NCBI GenBank assembly: GCA_002394385.1
Contig: DGTS01000008.1
Coordinates: forward strand, 1-64,000
DNA length: 64,000 nt
From: Prevotella sp. UBA4330
GTDB lineage: Bacteria; Bacteroidota; Bacteroidia; Bacteroidales; Bacteroidaceae
Reading direction: 5' to 3'
Part shown: one piece after another, positions 1 through 8,519 of the stretch
Layout of the letters: each line of letters begins with the position of its first letter
How positions within the stretch are numbered: the stretch's first letter is position 1
Made by a program: the position numbers and the translations under genes
The notes under the pieces: model-generated
What the model saw: only the letters and a program-made list of their open reading frames with translations
Databases searched by the model: none
What the model was told of the DNA's origin: nothing

Positions 1-5
1 GAGCG

Positions 6-60
6 GAACTTGGAACTTTGAACTTGGAACTTGGAACTTTGAACTTTGAACTTTGAATAT
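6..60. repeat. Tandem 7-bp repeat, GAACTTT/GAACTTG type
   Basis: About seven head-to-tail copies of a 7-bp unit (GAACTTG or GAACTTT) lie directly before glmS. The same unit recurs at 15930-15962 (inside the GH2 gene) and 62431-62462 (after rpsI). No clear TAnnTTTG box is visible between the repeat and the glmS start, so the glmS promoter may lie further upstream, outside the window. Confidence 0.85.
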
Positions 61-78
61 TGTAACAAATAACGGAAT

Positions 79-1923
79 ATGTGTGGAATAGTAGGTTATC
101 TGGGTGATAGGGATGCTTATCCTATCCTCATCAAAGGTTTAAGAAGACTGGAGTATCGTGGTTACGACAGTGCTGGAGTGGCGCTGCTTAATGCTGACGG
201 CGACCTCAATGTGTATAAGACTAAAGGCAAGGTGAGCGACCTTGAGAACTATTGTGCCGAGAAGGACATCACGGGCACCATAGGTATAGCGCACACACGA
301 TGGGCAACGCATGGCGAGCCGTCGTCGCGTAATGCGCACCCGCACTACTCGGAGTCGAAGAACCTCGCGATAATTCACAACGGCATCATCGAGAACTATG
401 CCGACCTGAAGAAGAAGTTGCAAGAGAAGGGCATCGCCTTCCGCAGCGACACCGACACCGAGGTGCTGGTCCAGTTCGTTGAGTATGTAATGCAGCGCAA
501 GTCGGTGGATCTTCTCACCGCCGTGCAACTGGTTCTTCACGAGGTGATAGGTGCTTACGCCATAGCGATAGTTGACAAGAACGACCCCAACACCATCGTG
601 GCGGCACGTAAGCAGAGCCCACTCGTGGTGGGCATCGGCGAGAATGAGTTCTTCCTTGGTTCTGATGCCAGTCCAATCATCGAATATACCGACCGTGTGG
701 TTTATCTCGACGACGGCAACATCGCCGTGATGCGTCGTGGTGAAGACCTGCAGGTGGTGAACATGTACAACGTGAAACTGTCGCCAGAGGTGAAGACCGT
801 AGATATCAGTCTCGGTCAGATAGAGAAGGGCGGCTATCCGCACTTCATGCTGAAGGAGATTTTCGAGCAGCCCGAGTGCCTTACCAACTGCATGCGCGGG
901 CGCATCAACGTCGAGGCAGACAACGTCACGCTGAGTGCCGTCATCGACTATAAGGAGCAACTGCGGGCTGCCGAGCGCATCGTCATTGTGGCATGCGGAA
1001 CGTCGTGGCATGCGGGACTGATAGGCAAGCAACTCATAGAGAACTTCTGCCGCATACCTGTTGAGGTGGAGTATGCTTCCGAGTTCCGCTACCGCAATCC
1101 CGTGGTTACCGATAAGGACGTGGTGATTGCCATCTCGCAGAGTGGCGAGACTGCCGACACTCTGGCTGCCGTGCAACTGGCAAAGGAGCGCGGCGCCTTC
1201 ATCTACGGCATCTGTAACGCCATCGGTTCGAGCATACCGCGCGCCACGAACACAGGTTCGTACATCCACGTGGGACCCGAGATTGGTGTTGCTTCTACCA
1301 AGGCGTTCACCGGCCAGGTTACGGTGCTTGTCATGCTGGCTCTCGCATTGGGCAAGGAACGCGGCACCGTGGCGCCTGCCGACTATGCTAAGGTGGTGAA
1401 AGAACTGGCTGCCATGCCCGAGAAAATTGAAGAGGTGCTGAAGGTTAACGACCGTGTGAAAGACCTCAGCCGCACCTTCACATACGCGCGCAACTTCCTT
1501 TATCTCGGCCGCGGATTCAGTTATCCCGTCGCCTTGGAGGGTGCGTTGAAGTTAAAGGAAATCAGTTACATACACGCCGAGGGCTATCCCGCTGCCGAGA
1601 TGAAGCACGGACCAATAGCACTCATCGACTCCGACATGCCTGTGGTGGTTATTGCCACCCACAATGCTATGTACGAGAAGGTGCTGAGCAACATTCAGGA
1701 GATAAAGGCGCGCAAGGGTAGGGTGATTGCCCTTGTCAGCAAAGGCGACGACACGATAAGCAAGATTGCCGACGAGGTAATCGAACTGCCCGACACCCTT
1801 GAGTGTCTGGAGCCTCTCATCGCCTCTATCCCTCTGCAACTGATGGCCTATCACATCGCCGTTTGCAAGGGCAAGAACGTTGACCAGCCCCGAAACCTCG
1901 CTAAGAGCGTTACGGTGGAATAG
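79..1923 (+). CDS. glmS: Glutamine--fructose-6-phosphate aminotransferase (isomerizing)
   Basis: Cytosolic enzyme that makes glucosamine-6-phosphate from fructose-6-phosphate and glutamine, the entry step to UDP-GlcNAc for peptidoglycan and lipid A. The protein starts MCGIVGYLG, so after removal of Met1 the Cys is the N-terminal nucleophile of the class II glutaminase domain (about residues 2-220). Two SIS sugar-isomerase domains follow (about 285-425 and 455-600), and the C-terminus NLAKSVTVE is the usual GlmS ending. The 614-residue length is normal. The start is fixed by the need for Cys at position 2. It reads as a single gene with its own terminator 16 bp downstream. Confidence 0.98.
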   Translation: MCGIVGYLGDRDAYPILIKGLRRLEYRGYDSAGVALLNADGDLNVYKTKGKVSDLENYCAEKDITGTIGIAHTRWATHGEPSSRNAHPHYSESKNLAIIHNGIIENYADLKKKLQEKGIAFRSDTDTEVLVQFVEYVMQRKSVDLLTAVQLVLHEVIGAYAIAIVDKNDPNTIVAARKQSPLVVGIGENEFFLGSDASPIIEYTDRVVYLDDGNIAVMRRGEDLQVVNMYNVKLSPEVKTVDISLGQIEKGGYPHFMLKEIFEQPECLTNCMRGRINVEADNVTLSAVIDYKEQLRAAERIVIVACGTSWHAGLIGKQLIENFCRIPVEVEYASEFRYRNPVVTDKDVVIAISQSGETADTLAAVQLAKERGAFIYGICNAIGSSIPRATNTGSYIHVGPEIGVASTKAFTGQVTVLVMLALALGKERGTVAPADYAKVVKELAAMPEKIEEVLKVNDRVKDLSRTFTYARNFLYLGRGFSYPVALEGALKLKEISYIHAEGYPAAEMKHGPIALIDSDMPVVVIATHNAMYEKVLSNIQEIKARKGRVIALVSKGDDTISKIADEVIELPDTLECLEPLIASIPLQLMAYHIAVCKGKNVDQPRNLAKSVTVE

Positions 1924-1938
1924 CAACGGAGTGTAAAC

Positions 1939-1956
1939 AGACTGCCGGAACGGCAT
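1939..1956 (+). terminator. Rho-independent terminator of glmS
   Basis: A stem (AGAC-TGCCG paired with CGGCA-GTCT, one bulged T, loop GAA) is followed by a run of six T, 16 bp after the glmS stop codon. Confidence 0.8.
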
Positions 1957-1968
1957 GTCTTTTTTACC

Positions 1969-2027
1969 AAAATAGCCTACATTGCTGAGTAAAATAGCCT
2001 ATATTACTCACCAATATAGGCTATTTT
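1969..2027. repeat. AAAATAGCCTA direct and inverted repeat
   Basis: AAAATAGCCTACATT at 1969-1983 is repeated as AAAATAGCCTATATT at 1991-2005, which forms a perfect 15-bp inverted repeat with 2013-2027. It lies between convergent genes and could act as a two-way terminator. The rest of the 350-bp gap (2028-2134) is AT-rich with nothing I recognise. Confidence 0.75.
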
Positions 2028-2134
2028 AGTTTGCGAACCACTATTTCTGGCTTACATTCCTTGTTTTTCGTCTTTTCCTATATATCACTCCTTTAATTTA
2101 AACTTCACCACTATCTCCTTTCTTTATATCGCCG

Positions 2135-2228
2135 ACCCCACCCCTATCCCCAAAGCCTCACCCCTAACCCCCAAGCCTCACCCCTAACCCCTCTCCAAGG
2201 GGCGAGGGGAACATAAAGGGGCGGGGGA
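2135..2228. repeat. CCCCTAACC-rich repeat with GC hairpin
   Basis: CCTCACCCCTAACCCC-like units are repeated twice and end in a hairpin CCCCTCTCC..GGGGCGAGGGG, next to the stop codon of the minus-strand permease. It belongs to the same GC-rich hairpin family seen at 33914-34011, 38825-38969, 43150-43199 and 49918-49953. Confidence 0.7.
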
Positions 2229-2273
2229 CTGTGGGTGGGCCGATTCTTGCAATGCTTATGTTGCGGTGAATGG

Positions 2274-3590
2274 CTACTCTATGCGGGTGGTGGGGTAGCC
2301 ATTGGCGGTTACTTGCCGTTCCACCTCGCTGTGGTCATGCTGTCCGTGAACGTAGGCGATGCCTTTCACGAGGTCAACCTCCACGCTCTCCACTCCATCG
2401 ATGGCACTGATGATTTTCTCGACGTTTGCCTTGCAGTGGTTGCATGCCATTTCCTTCACGTCGTAGGTGGTGATGTTGGTGTTGCTCTTGTTGTCTTCCT
2501 CTTGCTCGCTACTGCTTGCCATGCGATGAGAATGGCGCAGACGGTCGATGAAGGCATTGGCAAGGAGCAGCAAGAAGAGCGCCATCCACACCCAGTCCAT
2601 TGTGCCGAGGCAGTGGGCGCAGTGCCCACCGCTCATTATCATGCCGCTCACCTGGAACCACTGTTGCGGCAACAGGTAGTCGATGCACAGTCCGAACACT
2701 ATGGCACCCGTGATGATGGCGGTGAGATAGAGGCGCAACGTGCGTCGTCCGAACACCTTTCCCACAACAATCATCGAGGCGCTGTTCACGGCAGGACCAG
2801 CCATCAGCAGCACCAGTGCGGCACCTGGCGTTAGTCCCTTCGCCATGAGCGACACGGCGATGGGTATGCTTCCCGTGGCGCAGACGTACATAGGAATAGC
2901 CACGGCGAGCACTATGAGCATGTTCAGCAGTTTATAATCGTGGAGCGCGGCGAGCCATTCGTTGGGCACGGCGACGGTGATGAGTGCTGCTATGAGCAGT
3001 CCCATTACGAGCCACTTGCCCACATCTTGCAGCATCTCGACAAAGGCATAGCGCATGGCTCCTGTGAATCGTTGCCATAGGGTGGGCGACGGGTGATTGG
3101 CGCTTGGCGTTTGCTGGTGGTCGCAACTACATTCCGCGGTTTCCTTGGTAGTCTCTTCAGAGAGCGTTTCGTCCTCGCGGGCGAACTTGTTTACGAGCCA
3201 TCCGCCGAACATCGAGGTGAAGAGTGCCGCGATGGGGCGCACAATGGCGAAGGGAAGTCCCATGAGCGAGTAGGTGGCAGCAATGGAATCGACACCCGTC
3301 TGCGGCGTGGCGATGAGGAAACTGGTGCATGCGCCGTGCGATGCACCTTCGCGGCGCAGTCCCACACTCGTCGGAATGACACCGCAGGAGCACAGAGGCA
3401 GAGGGATGCCGAGCAGTGACGCCTTCACCACACTCTTCATGTTGCGTGGCGCGAGGTGCTTGCGGTAGATGCTTTTAGGCACAAAGGCGTGCAGCAGTCC
3501 TGCGAAGAAGAATCCCAAAAGCAGGTAAGGAGCCATCTCGGCGAGCATCATTATCAGCGCGTCAAAGTATTTTTCGATATAATGTAGCAT
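2274..3590 (-). CDS. Metal efflux permease (SO_0444/ArsP-YraQ family) with C-terminal HMA domain
   Basis: Integral membrane permease of the DUF318 type, predicted to export a soft metal ion (copper, zinc or an arsenic species; the substrate cannot be told from sequence). The family motif CSCGVIPTSVGLRREGASHG lies near residue 60, and about eight to ten hydrophobic segments follow. A His/Cys-bearing loop (ECSCDHQ) sits mid-protein. The last 65 residues form a heavy-metal-associated domain with the CxxC motif in EMACNHCKAN, fused to the permease rather than encoded separately. I chose ATG at 3590; an in-frame TTG five codons upstream is possible but unlikely. It is divergent from luxS and has its own promoter box. 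Confidence 0.85.
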   Translation of the reverse strand: MLHYIEKYFDALIMMLAEMAPYLLLGFFFAGLLHAFVPKSIYRKHLAPRNMKSVVKASLLGIPLPLCSCGVIPTSVGLRREGASHGACTSFLIATPQTGVDSIAATYSLMGLPFAIVRPIAALFTSMFGGWLVNKFAREDETLSEETTKETAECSCDHQQTPSANHPSPTLWQRFTGAMRYAFVEMLQDVGKWLVMGLLIAALITVAVPNEWLAALHDYKLLNMLIVLAVAIPMYVCATGSIPIAVSLMAKGLTPGAALVLLMAGPAVNSASMIVVGKVFGRRTLRLYLTAIITGAIVFGLCIDYLLPQQWFQVSGMIMSGGHCAHCLGTMDWVWMALFLLLLANAFIDRLRHSHRMASSSEQEEDNKSNTNITTYDVKEMACNHCKANVEKIISAIDGVESVEVDLVKGIAYVHGQHDHSEVERQVTANGYPTTRIE

Positions 3591-3656
3591 GGGTTTATTG
3601 GACAATTTTACGATTTCAAGATTCTCAATTACTTTGTTAAGTATAATAATTCATTT

Positions 3657-3664
3657 GCAAAGGT
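3657..3664 (-). promoter_or_regulatory. -7 box TACCTTTG for the permease
   Basis: A perfect TAnnTTTG Bacteroidetes -7 element on the minus strand about 65 bp before the permease ATG. A TTGCAA element lies upstream in the -33 zone. The 345-bp permease/luxS intergenic region holds this and the luxS promoter; I see nothing else in it. Confidence 0.65.
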
Positions 3665-3885
3665 ACGAAAAATAATTTGCAACAGGGTTGCAAATGGGGA
3701 AAATACTATTATTGGCAAATTATTTAGAGTATTTTCTCAAGAAATTCATTATGTTAGCACTTGTTATGGATGAACAATGATATTAATGTTTGACAGCAGA
3801 CACATGTGACTAATATACAAATCACTTTTTTCATAATAATTCTCAAATGCTGGCATCAAAATAAGGATGTTTCATGAATTATCAC

Positions 3886-3893
3886 TACTTTTG
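3886..3893 (+). promoter_or_regulatory. -7 box TACTTTTG for luxS
   Basis: TAnnTTTG match 60 bp upstream of the luxS start, in the position expected for a Bacteroidetes vegetative promoter. Confidence 0.65.
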
Positions 3894-3953
3894 CAAATAG
3901 ATTAATAAGATTTACATACTGCATACAATGCGGAAAATATAATTATAATAAAG

Positions 3954-4448
3954 ATGGAAGTAATACAGAGTTTCACAATCGACCACACCCGGCTGAAGCC
4001 AGGCATCTATGTGTCGAGACAAGACAAAGGATTTACAACCTTTGACCTTCGAATAACAGAACCGAACAAAGAACCAGCAGTTGCCCCTGCTGCCATCCAT
4101 AGCATAGAACACTTGATGGCTACCTGGTTCCGCAATTCTTCAGTTAAAGACGACGTGGTGTATGTGGGGCCTATGGGATGCCTTACGGGCATGTATATCA
4201 TAATGACTGGCGACTACACGGTGCAGGACATGCGGGAGTTGACGATACAGTGCCTGGAGTGGATTATCACACAGGAGAAGGTGCCTGCTACGGAACCACA
4301 GACCTGCGGCAACTATTTGCTCCACGACCTCCCGATGTGCAAATGGGAGTGCAGACGTTATTTGGACCGTCTGAAGAATGATTTCCACTGTGAGTATGAC
4401 AAACTTCAGGTTCGGTTAGATGACGGAAAAACATTTGCAGACGCATAA
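3954..4448 (+). CDS. luxS: S-ribosylhomocysteine lyase, autoinducer-2 synthase
   Basis: LuxS cleaves S-ribosylhomocysteine to homocysteine and DPD, the precursor of AI-2, in the activated methyl cycle. The zinc-binding HxxEH motif is H49-S-I-E52-H53 and the third ligand Cys is C118 (TCGNYLL). The catalytic Cys is C76 in PMGCLTGMY. The 164-residue length is typical. Iron alcohol dehydrogenase starts 76 bp downstream on the same strand with no terminator seen between, so the two may be co-transcribed. Confidence 0.97.
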   Translation: MEVIQSFTIDHTRLKPGIYVSRQDKGFTTFDLRITEPNKEPAVAPAAIHSIEHLMATWFRNSSVKDDVVYVGPMGCLTGMYIIMTGDYTVQDMRELTIQCLEWIITQEKVPATEPQTCGNYLLHDLPMCKWECRRYLDRLKNDFHCEYDKLQVRLDDGKTFADA

Positions 4449-4524
4449 CGATGCGCTAATTACAAATAACAGAATATGAATCGCAGCCAAGAAATCATAC
4501 GCGAATAAACAAATAAAGACTACT

Positions 4525-5697
4525 ATGCAAGGAAACTTTTCTTATTACAATCCCACTAAACTTTATTTTGGTGAAGAGTCCTTGAACTTCCTCAAGGACG
4601 AGTTAACCCATTACGGGCCTAATGTGCTGCTCAACTATGGTAGTGGCAGCGTGAAACGCAACGGTATCTACGACCAAGTTGTGGCTATTCTCAAGGAGGC
4701 CGGCAAGACCATCGTGGAGAATCCTGGCGTGATGACCAACCCCACGTTGGAGAAACTAAACGAGGGTGTGAAGATAGCCCGCGAGAACGATATCGACCTG
4801 ATCCTCGCCTTGGGAGGTGGCAGCGTATGCGACTATTCGAAAGCCGTAGCGGCATCTGTCTTCTACAAGGGCGATTACTGGGATCAGTTCTGGTTGAAGC
4901 AGCAGAACCCTGCTGAAGATCAGCGCTTGCTGCCGGTGGGATGCATCCTTACGATGGCTGGAACAGGCTCAGAGATGAATGCTGGAACTGTGATTACCGA
5001 TGCTGAACACACCTTTAAGGTGGGGCATGTGTTCGACGACCGTCTTATGCCGAAGTTCTCCATACTGAACCCGCGCTTCACAATGACCGTGCCAGGCAAC
5101 CAGATGAAGGCTGGCATCTACGACATCATGAACCACATCATGGAACAATACTTTAGCGACTTCGACGATAACACCAGTGACTACCTTGCTGAGGGTTTGA
5201 TGCGTTCAGTCATCCATAGCAGTCGCATCGCCGTGAAGGATCCTCAAGATTATGAAGCCCGCTCCAACATCATGTGGACAGCAACATGGGCGCTGAACAC
5301 TCTCATTGGATTAGGCAAGAAACAAGACTGGATGGTACACATGATTGGCCACAGCGTGGGCGCATGGACACACGCCCCTCATGGCTATGCGTTGGCTTCA
5401 GTATCGATGGCCTACTATCATCGTGCCATGAAGAATGGTCTTCCCAAGTTTGTTCGTTTTGCCAAGAACGTGTGGAACATAAGTGGCGAGGGCATGACTG
5501 ACGAGCAAGTCGCAGAAAAAGGTCTGCAGGCTCTTAAGGACTGGATGGTGGAGATAGGCCTTCCGCTGACCATCAGCGAACTTGGTGCTACTGCCGAAAT
5601 GATTCCGGATATCACCAGCACCACCGTCATCTATCCCGCTGGTTATCTCGACCTCTCGCCTGAGGATGTGACGGAGATTCTGAAAGAGAGTCTTTAA
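4525..5697 (+). CDS. Iron-containing alcohol dehydrogenase (butanol dehydrogenase/YqhD-like)
   Basis: NAD(P)H-dependent reductase of aldehydes such as butyraldehyde, of the group III metal-dependent alcohol dehydrogenases. The opening NFSYYNPTKLYFGE and the dinucleotide-binding GGGSVCDYSKA (near residue 96) are family signatures. Metal ligands are expected in GIYDIMNHIMEQYF and in HMIGHSVGAWTHAPHG. The 390-residue length is normal. The true substrate is unknown. It follows luxS and ends at a strong terminator shared with the converging TonB-C gene. Confidence 0.93.
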   Translation: MQGNFSYYNPTKLYFGEESLNFLKDELTHYGPNVLLNYGSGSVKRNGIYDQVVAILKEAGKTIVENPGVMTNPTLEKLNEGVKIARENDIDLILALGGGSVCDYSKAVAASVFYKGDYWDQFWLKQQNPAEDQRLLPVGCILTMAGTGSEMNAGTVITDAEHTFKVGHVFDDRLMPKFSILNPRFTMTVPGNQMKAGIYDIMNHIMEQYFSDFDDNTSDYLAEGLMRSVIHSSRIAVKDPQDYEARSNIMWTATWALNTLIGLGKKQDWMVHMIGHSVGAWTHAPHGYALASVSMAYYHRAMKNGLPKFVRFAKNVWNISGEGMTDEQVAEKGLQALKDWMVEIGLPLTISELGATAEMIPDITSTTVIYPAGYLDLSPEDVTEILKESL

Positions 5698-5752
5698 CCG
5701 TTGATTCCTTCGATTGAAGTCACCCAATCGTGGCTTTTGGTAAAAAAGAAAT

Positions 5753-5800
5753 AATCCCCGCAACTATCATGACAAGAGTTACGGGGATTTGTTTTATTTT
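5753..5800 (+). terminator. Terminator between alcohol dehydrogenase and TonB-C gene
   Basis: AATCCCCGCAACT (5753-5765) pairs with AGTTACGGGGATT (5777-5789) with one mismatch and is followed by TGTTTTATTTT on the plus strand. Confidence 0.85.
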
Positions 5801-5881
5801 CTTATAACGGAACTTATAGCGTCCTAAATATATAGGAGATAATGCTGATTCTCACGATGCTGCTCTTGTGCAGTAATTATA

Positions 5882-6415
5882 TCACTTGTAGGGATTGTTG
5901 AATGTTATAGGTAAAGTATATTTTGTACTTGCGGGAACCCCATTAATCATTCCAGGTGTCCATTTCTTCATCGATTTTATTACTCGTGCACCCTCTTTGG
6001 CAAACAAAAGGGCAAACTGCTCCTTCAACTTCTTTTGCTTTGCCTCTGGCTCTTGTGCGAACTTTGTGGTGATGAAGCGATTTATCTGACAGTCACTTGC
6101 CGTAATATTCGACAGCGAACCATCCTTTTCAACTATGAAATGCATAACAATCCTTCCCTCTACACCGTATTTATCTGCTAGTTCAGGATATTTAATGTTG
6201 TTTCCCAAATACTCAGTCAAGGCCTTCACTCCACCAGGATACTGGGCTGGAATATTCTTGTTTTCATCTGTTGATGACTTGTTGCACTTCGCGTCTTTAT
6301 TACATGCACAGGTTTTCTCATGCTCTGGGCATTTTACACATGTGCTGTCTGCGCATTGTGCTGCTGCACTTATCGTAACCGAAGCGAACAGTATTGTTGC
6401 TATTGTTTTCTTCAT
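5882..6415 (-). CDS. Secreted Cys-rich protein with TonB C-terminal domain
   Basis: A small exported protein. The start is taken at MKKTIATILF (6415), which gives a clean signal peptide ending SAAAQ; the upstream ATG at 6439 would add eight residues before it. The mature N-terminus is unusually Cys-rich (CADSTCVKCPEHEKTCAC), which could bind metal or form disulfides. From about residue 60 the protein matches the TonB C-terminal fold (YPGGVKALTEYLGNNIKYP, GRIVMHFIVEKDG, KWTPGMINGVP). It lacks the long proline-rich linker and membrane anchor of a true TonB, so coupling to an outer membrane receptor is uncertain. Confidence 0.75.
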   Translation of the reverse strand: MKKTIATILFASVTISAAAQCADSTCVKCPEHEKTCACNKDAKCNKSSTDENKNIPAQYPGGVKALTEYLGNNIKYPELADKYGVEGRIVMHFIVEKDGSLSNITASDCQINRFITTKFAQEPEAKQKKLKEQFALLFAKEGARVIKSMKKWTPGMINGVPASTKYTLPITFNNPYK

Positions 6416-6476
6416 GATGTGTGAAATATGAGTTTTCAATTAATTATATAATGCTTCGTAACTCGTTTTCTTACTG

Positions 6477-6484
6477 CAAAGATA
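6477..6484 (-). promoter_or_regulatory. -7 box TATCTTTG for the TonB-C gene
   Basis: Perfect TAnnTTTG on the minus strand about 60 bp upstream of the chosen start. The rest of the 404-bp divergent gap to glnA holds the glnA promoter and leader; 6490-6700 is AT-rich without clear features. Confidence 0.65.
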
Positions 6485-6728
6485 AGAAATGAAAGAGCAC
6501 GCTCCAAATAAAAAGTGTTAAAAAACGATGAAAAAACGAAGCACACTGTTGTGTATGCGCATCATCTATCATTACCAACAAGCCTAACAAAATCTTAACT
6601 TGAAGCATCATACAATACAATGCGTTTGCAAAGACTAGTAAATAAAAAGATTAGTATATAAACTGGAAAGATAGTATTCGCTTTGAACTTTTTCTTGTAA
6701 TTCGTTGTGATAATCATTATTTTTTCGC

Positions 6729-6736
6729 TATCTTTG
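6729..6736 (+). promoter_or_regulatory. -7 box TATCTTTG for glnA
   Basis: Perfect TAnnTTTG about 107 bp before the glnA start, leaving a transcribed leader of about 100 nt. Confidence 0.7.
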
Positions 6737-6765
6737 CCCCTGTTAAACCTTAAATCATTAATAAT

Positions 6766-6830
6766 ACTTCGGGAAGGACGGCTTTAGAGGTGCAAAACGT
6801 GTGCTGAAGAGAGCCTGAAAGCCCGCTAAC
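6766..6830 (+). promoter_or_regulatory. Candidate structured leader RNA upstream of glnA
   Basis: CGGG (6770-6773) can pair with CCCG (6822-6825). Inside it, GGCT (6780-6783) can pair with AGCC (6812-6815); as an alternative, CTTTAG (6782-6787) pairs with CTGAAG (6804-6809). The purine-rich internal loops AAGGA and TGAAAG flank the inner helix. This is the layout of a regulatory RNA. I cannot match it to a named riboswitch class. Confidence 0.4.
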
Positions 6831-6843
6831 TATTGAAAATACT

Positions 6844-8349
6844 ATGGCAAAAGCAGAATTGATGATGAATGCCAACCCTGTTGTGGCATTCTTGCAGAAA
6901 CCCGCAGAGGACTTCACTAAGGCCGACATCATAAGGTTCATCGAGAACAATGATGTCAAAATGGTGAATTTCATGTATCCCGGCGGTGACGGAAAACTGA
7001 AAACGCTCAACTTCGTAATCTCAAACAAGGCTTACCTGGAGACCATCCTGACATGCGGTGAGCGTGTTGACGGGTCGAGCCTCTTCTCGTTTATCGAGGC
7101 AGGAAGCAGTGACCTCTATGTGTTGCCGCGCTTCAGCACCGCCTTCCTCGACCCCTTTGCCGAGATTCCTACGCTCTGCATGCTGTGCAGTTACTTTGAC
7201 AAGGACGGTCAGCCGCTGGCTTCCGCGCCTGAGCAAACATTGAAGAAGGCATGTCAGGCGTTCCGTGAGACGACGGGAATGGAGTTCCACGCAATGGGCG
7301 AACTGGAGTATTATGTCATCACAGAGGACAGCGCCCGTTTCCCCGCCATCGACCAGCACGGCTATCATGAGTCGTCGCCTTACGCCAAGATGAATGACTT
7401 CCGCCAGAAGTGCATGCTCTACATAGCGCAGACGGGAGGACAAATAAAGTACGGACATTCCGAGGTGGGCAACTTCACCGAGGACGGTCTGCTGTTCGAG
7501 CAGAACGAGATAGAGTTCCTGCCCGTCTATGCTGAGCGTGCTGCCGACCAACTGATGCTGGCTAAGTGGGTGATAAGGAACCTGGCATACAAGATGGACC
7601 TCAACGTCACCTTCGCCCCGAAGATTACTGTGGGCAAGGCAGGCAGCGGACTGCACATCCACATGCGCCTGATGAAGGGCGAGAAGAACCAGATGGTGGA
7701 GAACGGAGTGCTGAGCGAGGCAGCACGCAAGGCCATCGCGGGAATGATGGACCTGGCGGAGAGCATCACCGCCTTCGGCAACAAGAATCCCACATCCTAC
7801 TTCCGTCTGGTGCCCCATCAGGAAGCGCCTACAAACGTTTGCTGGGGCGACCGCAACCGAAGTGTGCTCGTCAGAGTGCCTTTAGGATGGACTGCCGGCA
7901 TCGACCTTTGCCATGCAGCCAACCCGTTGGAGCCAGAAACGAACATAGACACCAGTGCAAAGCAGACAGTGGAGATGCGCTCGCCCGACGGCAGTGCCGA
8001 CCTCTATCAACTCATGGCAGGCCTTTGTGTGGCATGCCGTCACGGTTTTGAGATGGAGAACGCGCTCGAAGTGGCAGAGCGCACATACGTCAATGTGAAC
8101 ATCCACGACGTTGCCAACGCCGACAAACTGGAGAAACTGGCACAACTGCCCGACAGTTGTTGCGCCTCTGCCGACTGTCTTGAGCGCCAACGTGCTGTCT
8201 ATGAGGCAAAAGGCGTGTTCAGCAAGGCCATGATTGACGGCATAATAAGTCAGTTGCGCGCCTATGACGACAGGACACTGCGCCGCGACATCGAGAACAA
8301 CCACGATGCCATAAAACAACTTGTGCAAAACTACTTCCATTGCGGTTGA
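6844..8349 (+). CDS. glnA: Glutamine synthetase, type I family
   Basis: ATP-dependent synthesis of glutamine from glutamate and ammonia. The beta-grasp N-terminal domain (about residues 25-120) precedes the catalytic domain, which shows GSGLHIHMRLMKG (ATP/ammonium site region) and NPTSYFRLVPHQEAPTNVCW followed by RNRSVLVRVP (glutamate and phosphate-binding arginines). The 501-residue length is slightly above the usual 440-480 for GSI. I did not see a clear adenylylation-loop tyrosine. A second, unrelated-type glutamine synthetase (GSIII) lies at 19429. Transcription starts about 100 nt upstream behind a foldable leader. Confidence 0.93.
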   Translation: MAKAELMMNANPVVAFLQKPAEDFTKADIIRFIENNDVKMVNFMYPGGDGKLKTLNFVISNKAYLETILTCGERVDGSSLFSFIEAGSSDLYVLPRFSTAFLDPFAEIPTLCMLCSYFDKDGQPLASAPEQTLKKACQAFRETTGMEFHAMGELEYYVITEDSARFPAIDQHGYHESSPYAKMNDFRQKCMLYIAQTGGQIKYGHSEVGNFTEDGLLFEQNEIEFLPVYAERAADQLMLAKWVIRNLAYKMDLNVTFAPKITVGKAGSGLHIHMRLMKGEKNQMVENGVLSEAARKAIAGMMDLAESITAFGNKNPTSYFRLVPHQEAPTNVCWGDRNRSVLVRVPLGWTAGIDLCHAANPLEPETNIDTSAKQTVEMRSPDGSADLYQLMAGLCVACRHGFEMENALEVAERTYVNVNIHDVANADKLEKLAQLPDSCCASADCLERQRAVYEAKGVFSKAMIDGIISQLRAYDDRTLRRDIENNHDAIKQLVQNYFHCG

Positions 8350-8473
8350 TGTTTGACAGCATTTGCCAAGTAGAGATTGCAATATGGCAGACGCTGAAAC
8401 AAATTAGCATACAATTGACACTAAAGATGTGAAAATAGAGTCGTTTTCATATCTTTGGTGTCTTTTTTTTAAG

Positions 8474-8481
8474 TATCTTTG
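8474..8481 (+). promoter_or_regulatory. -7 box TATCTTTG for the DASS transporter
   Basis: Perfect TAnnTTTG 38 bp upstream of the start codon. A TTTG at 8454-8457 sits in the -33 zone. Confidence 0.65.
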
Positions 8482-8519
8482 CAGTCGTTTTTGGCAGAAG
8501 GGATTTTTATTGATAAGAT

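Noticed and set aside
139..1269. 376-residue frame antisense to glmS
   Set aside because: Shadow of a highly conserved gene; no signal, domain or start context.
2235..2834. 199-residue plus-strand frame opposite the permease
   Set aside because: Starts in a GC repeat and lies antisense to a well-defined permease/HMA gene.
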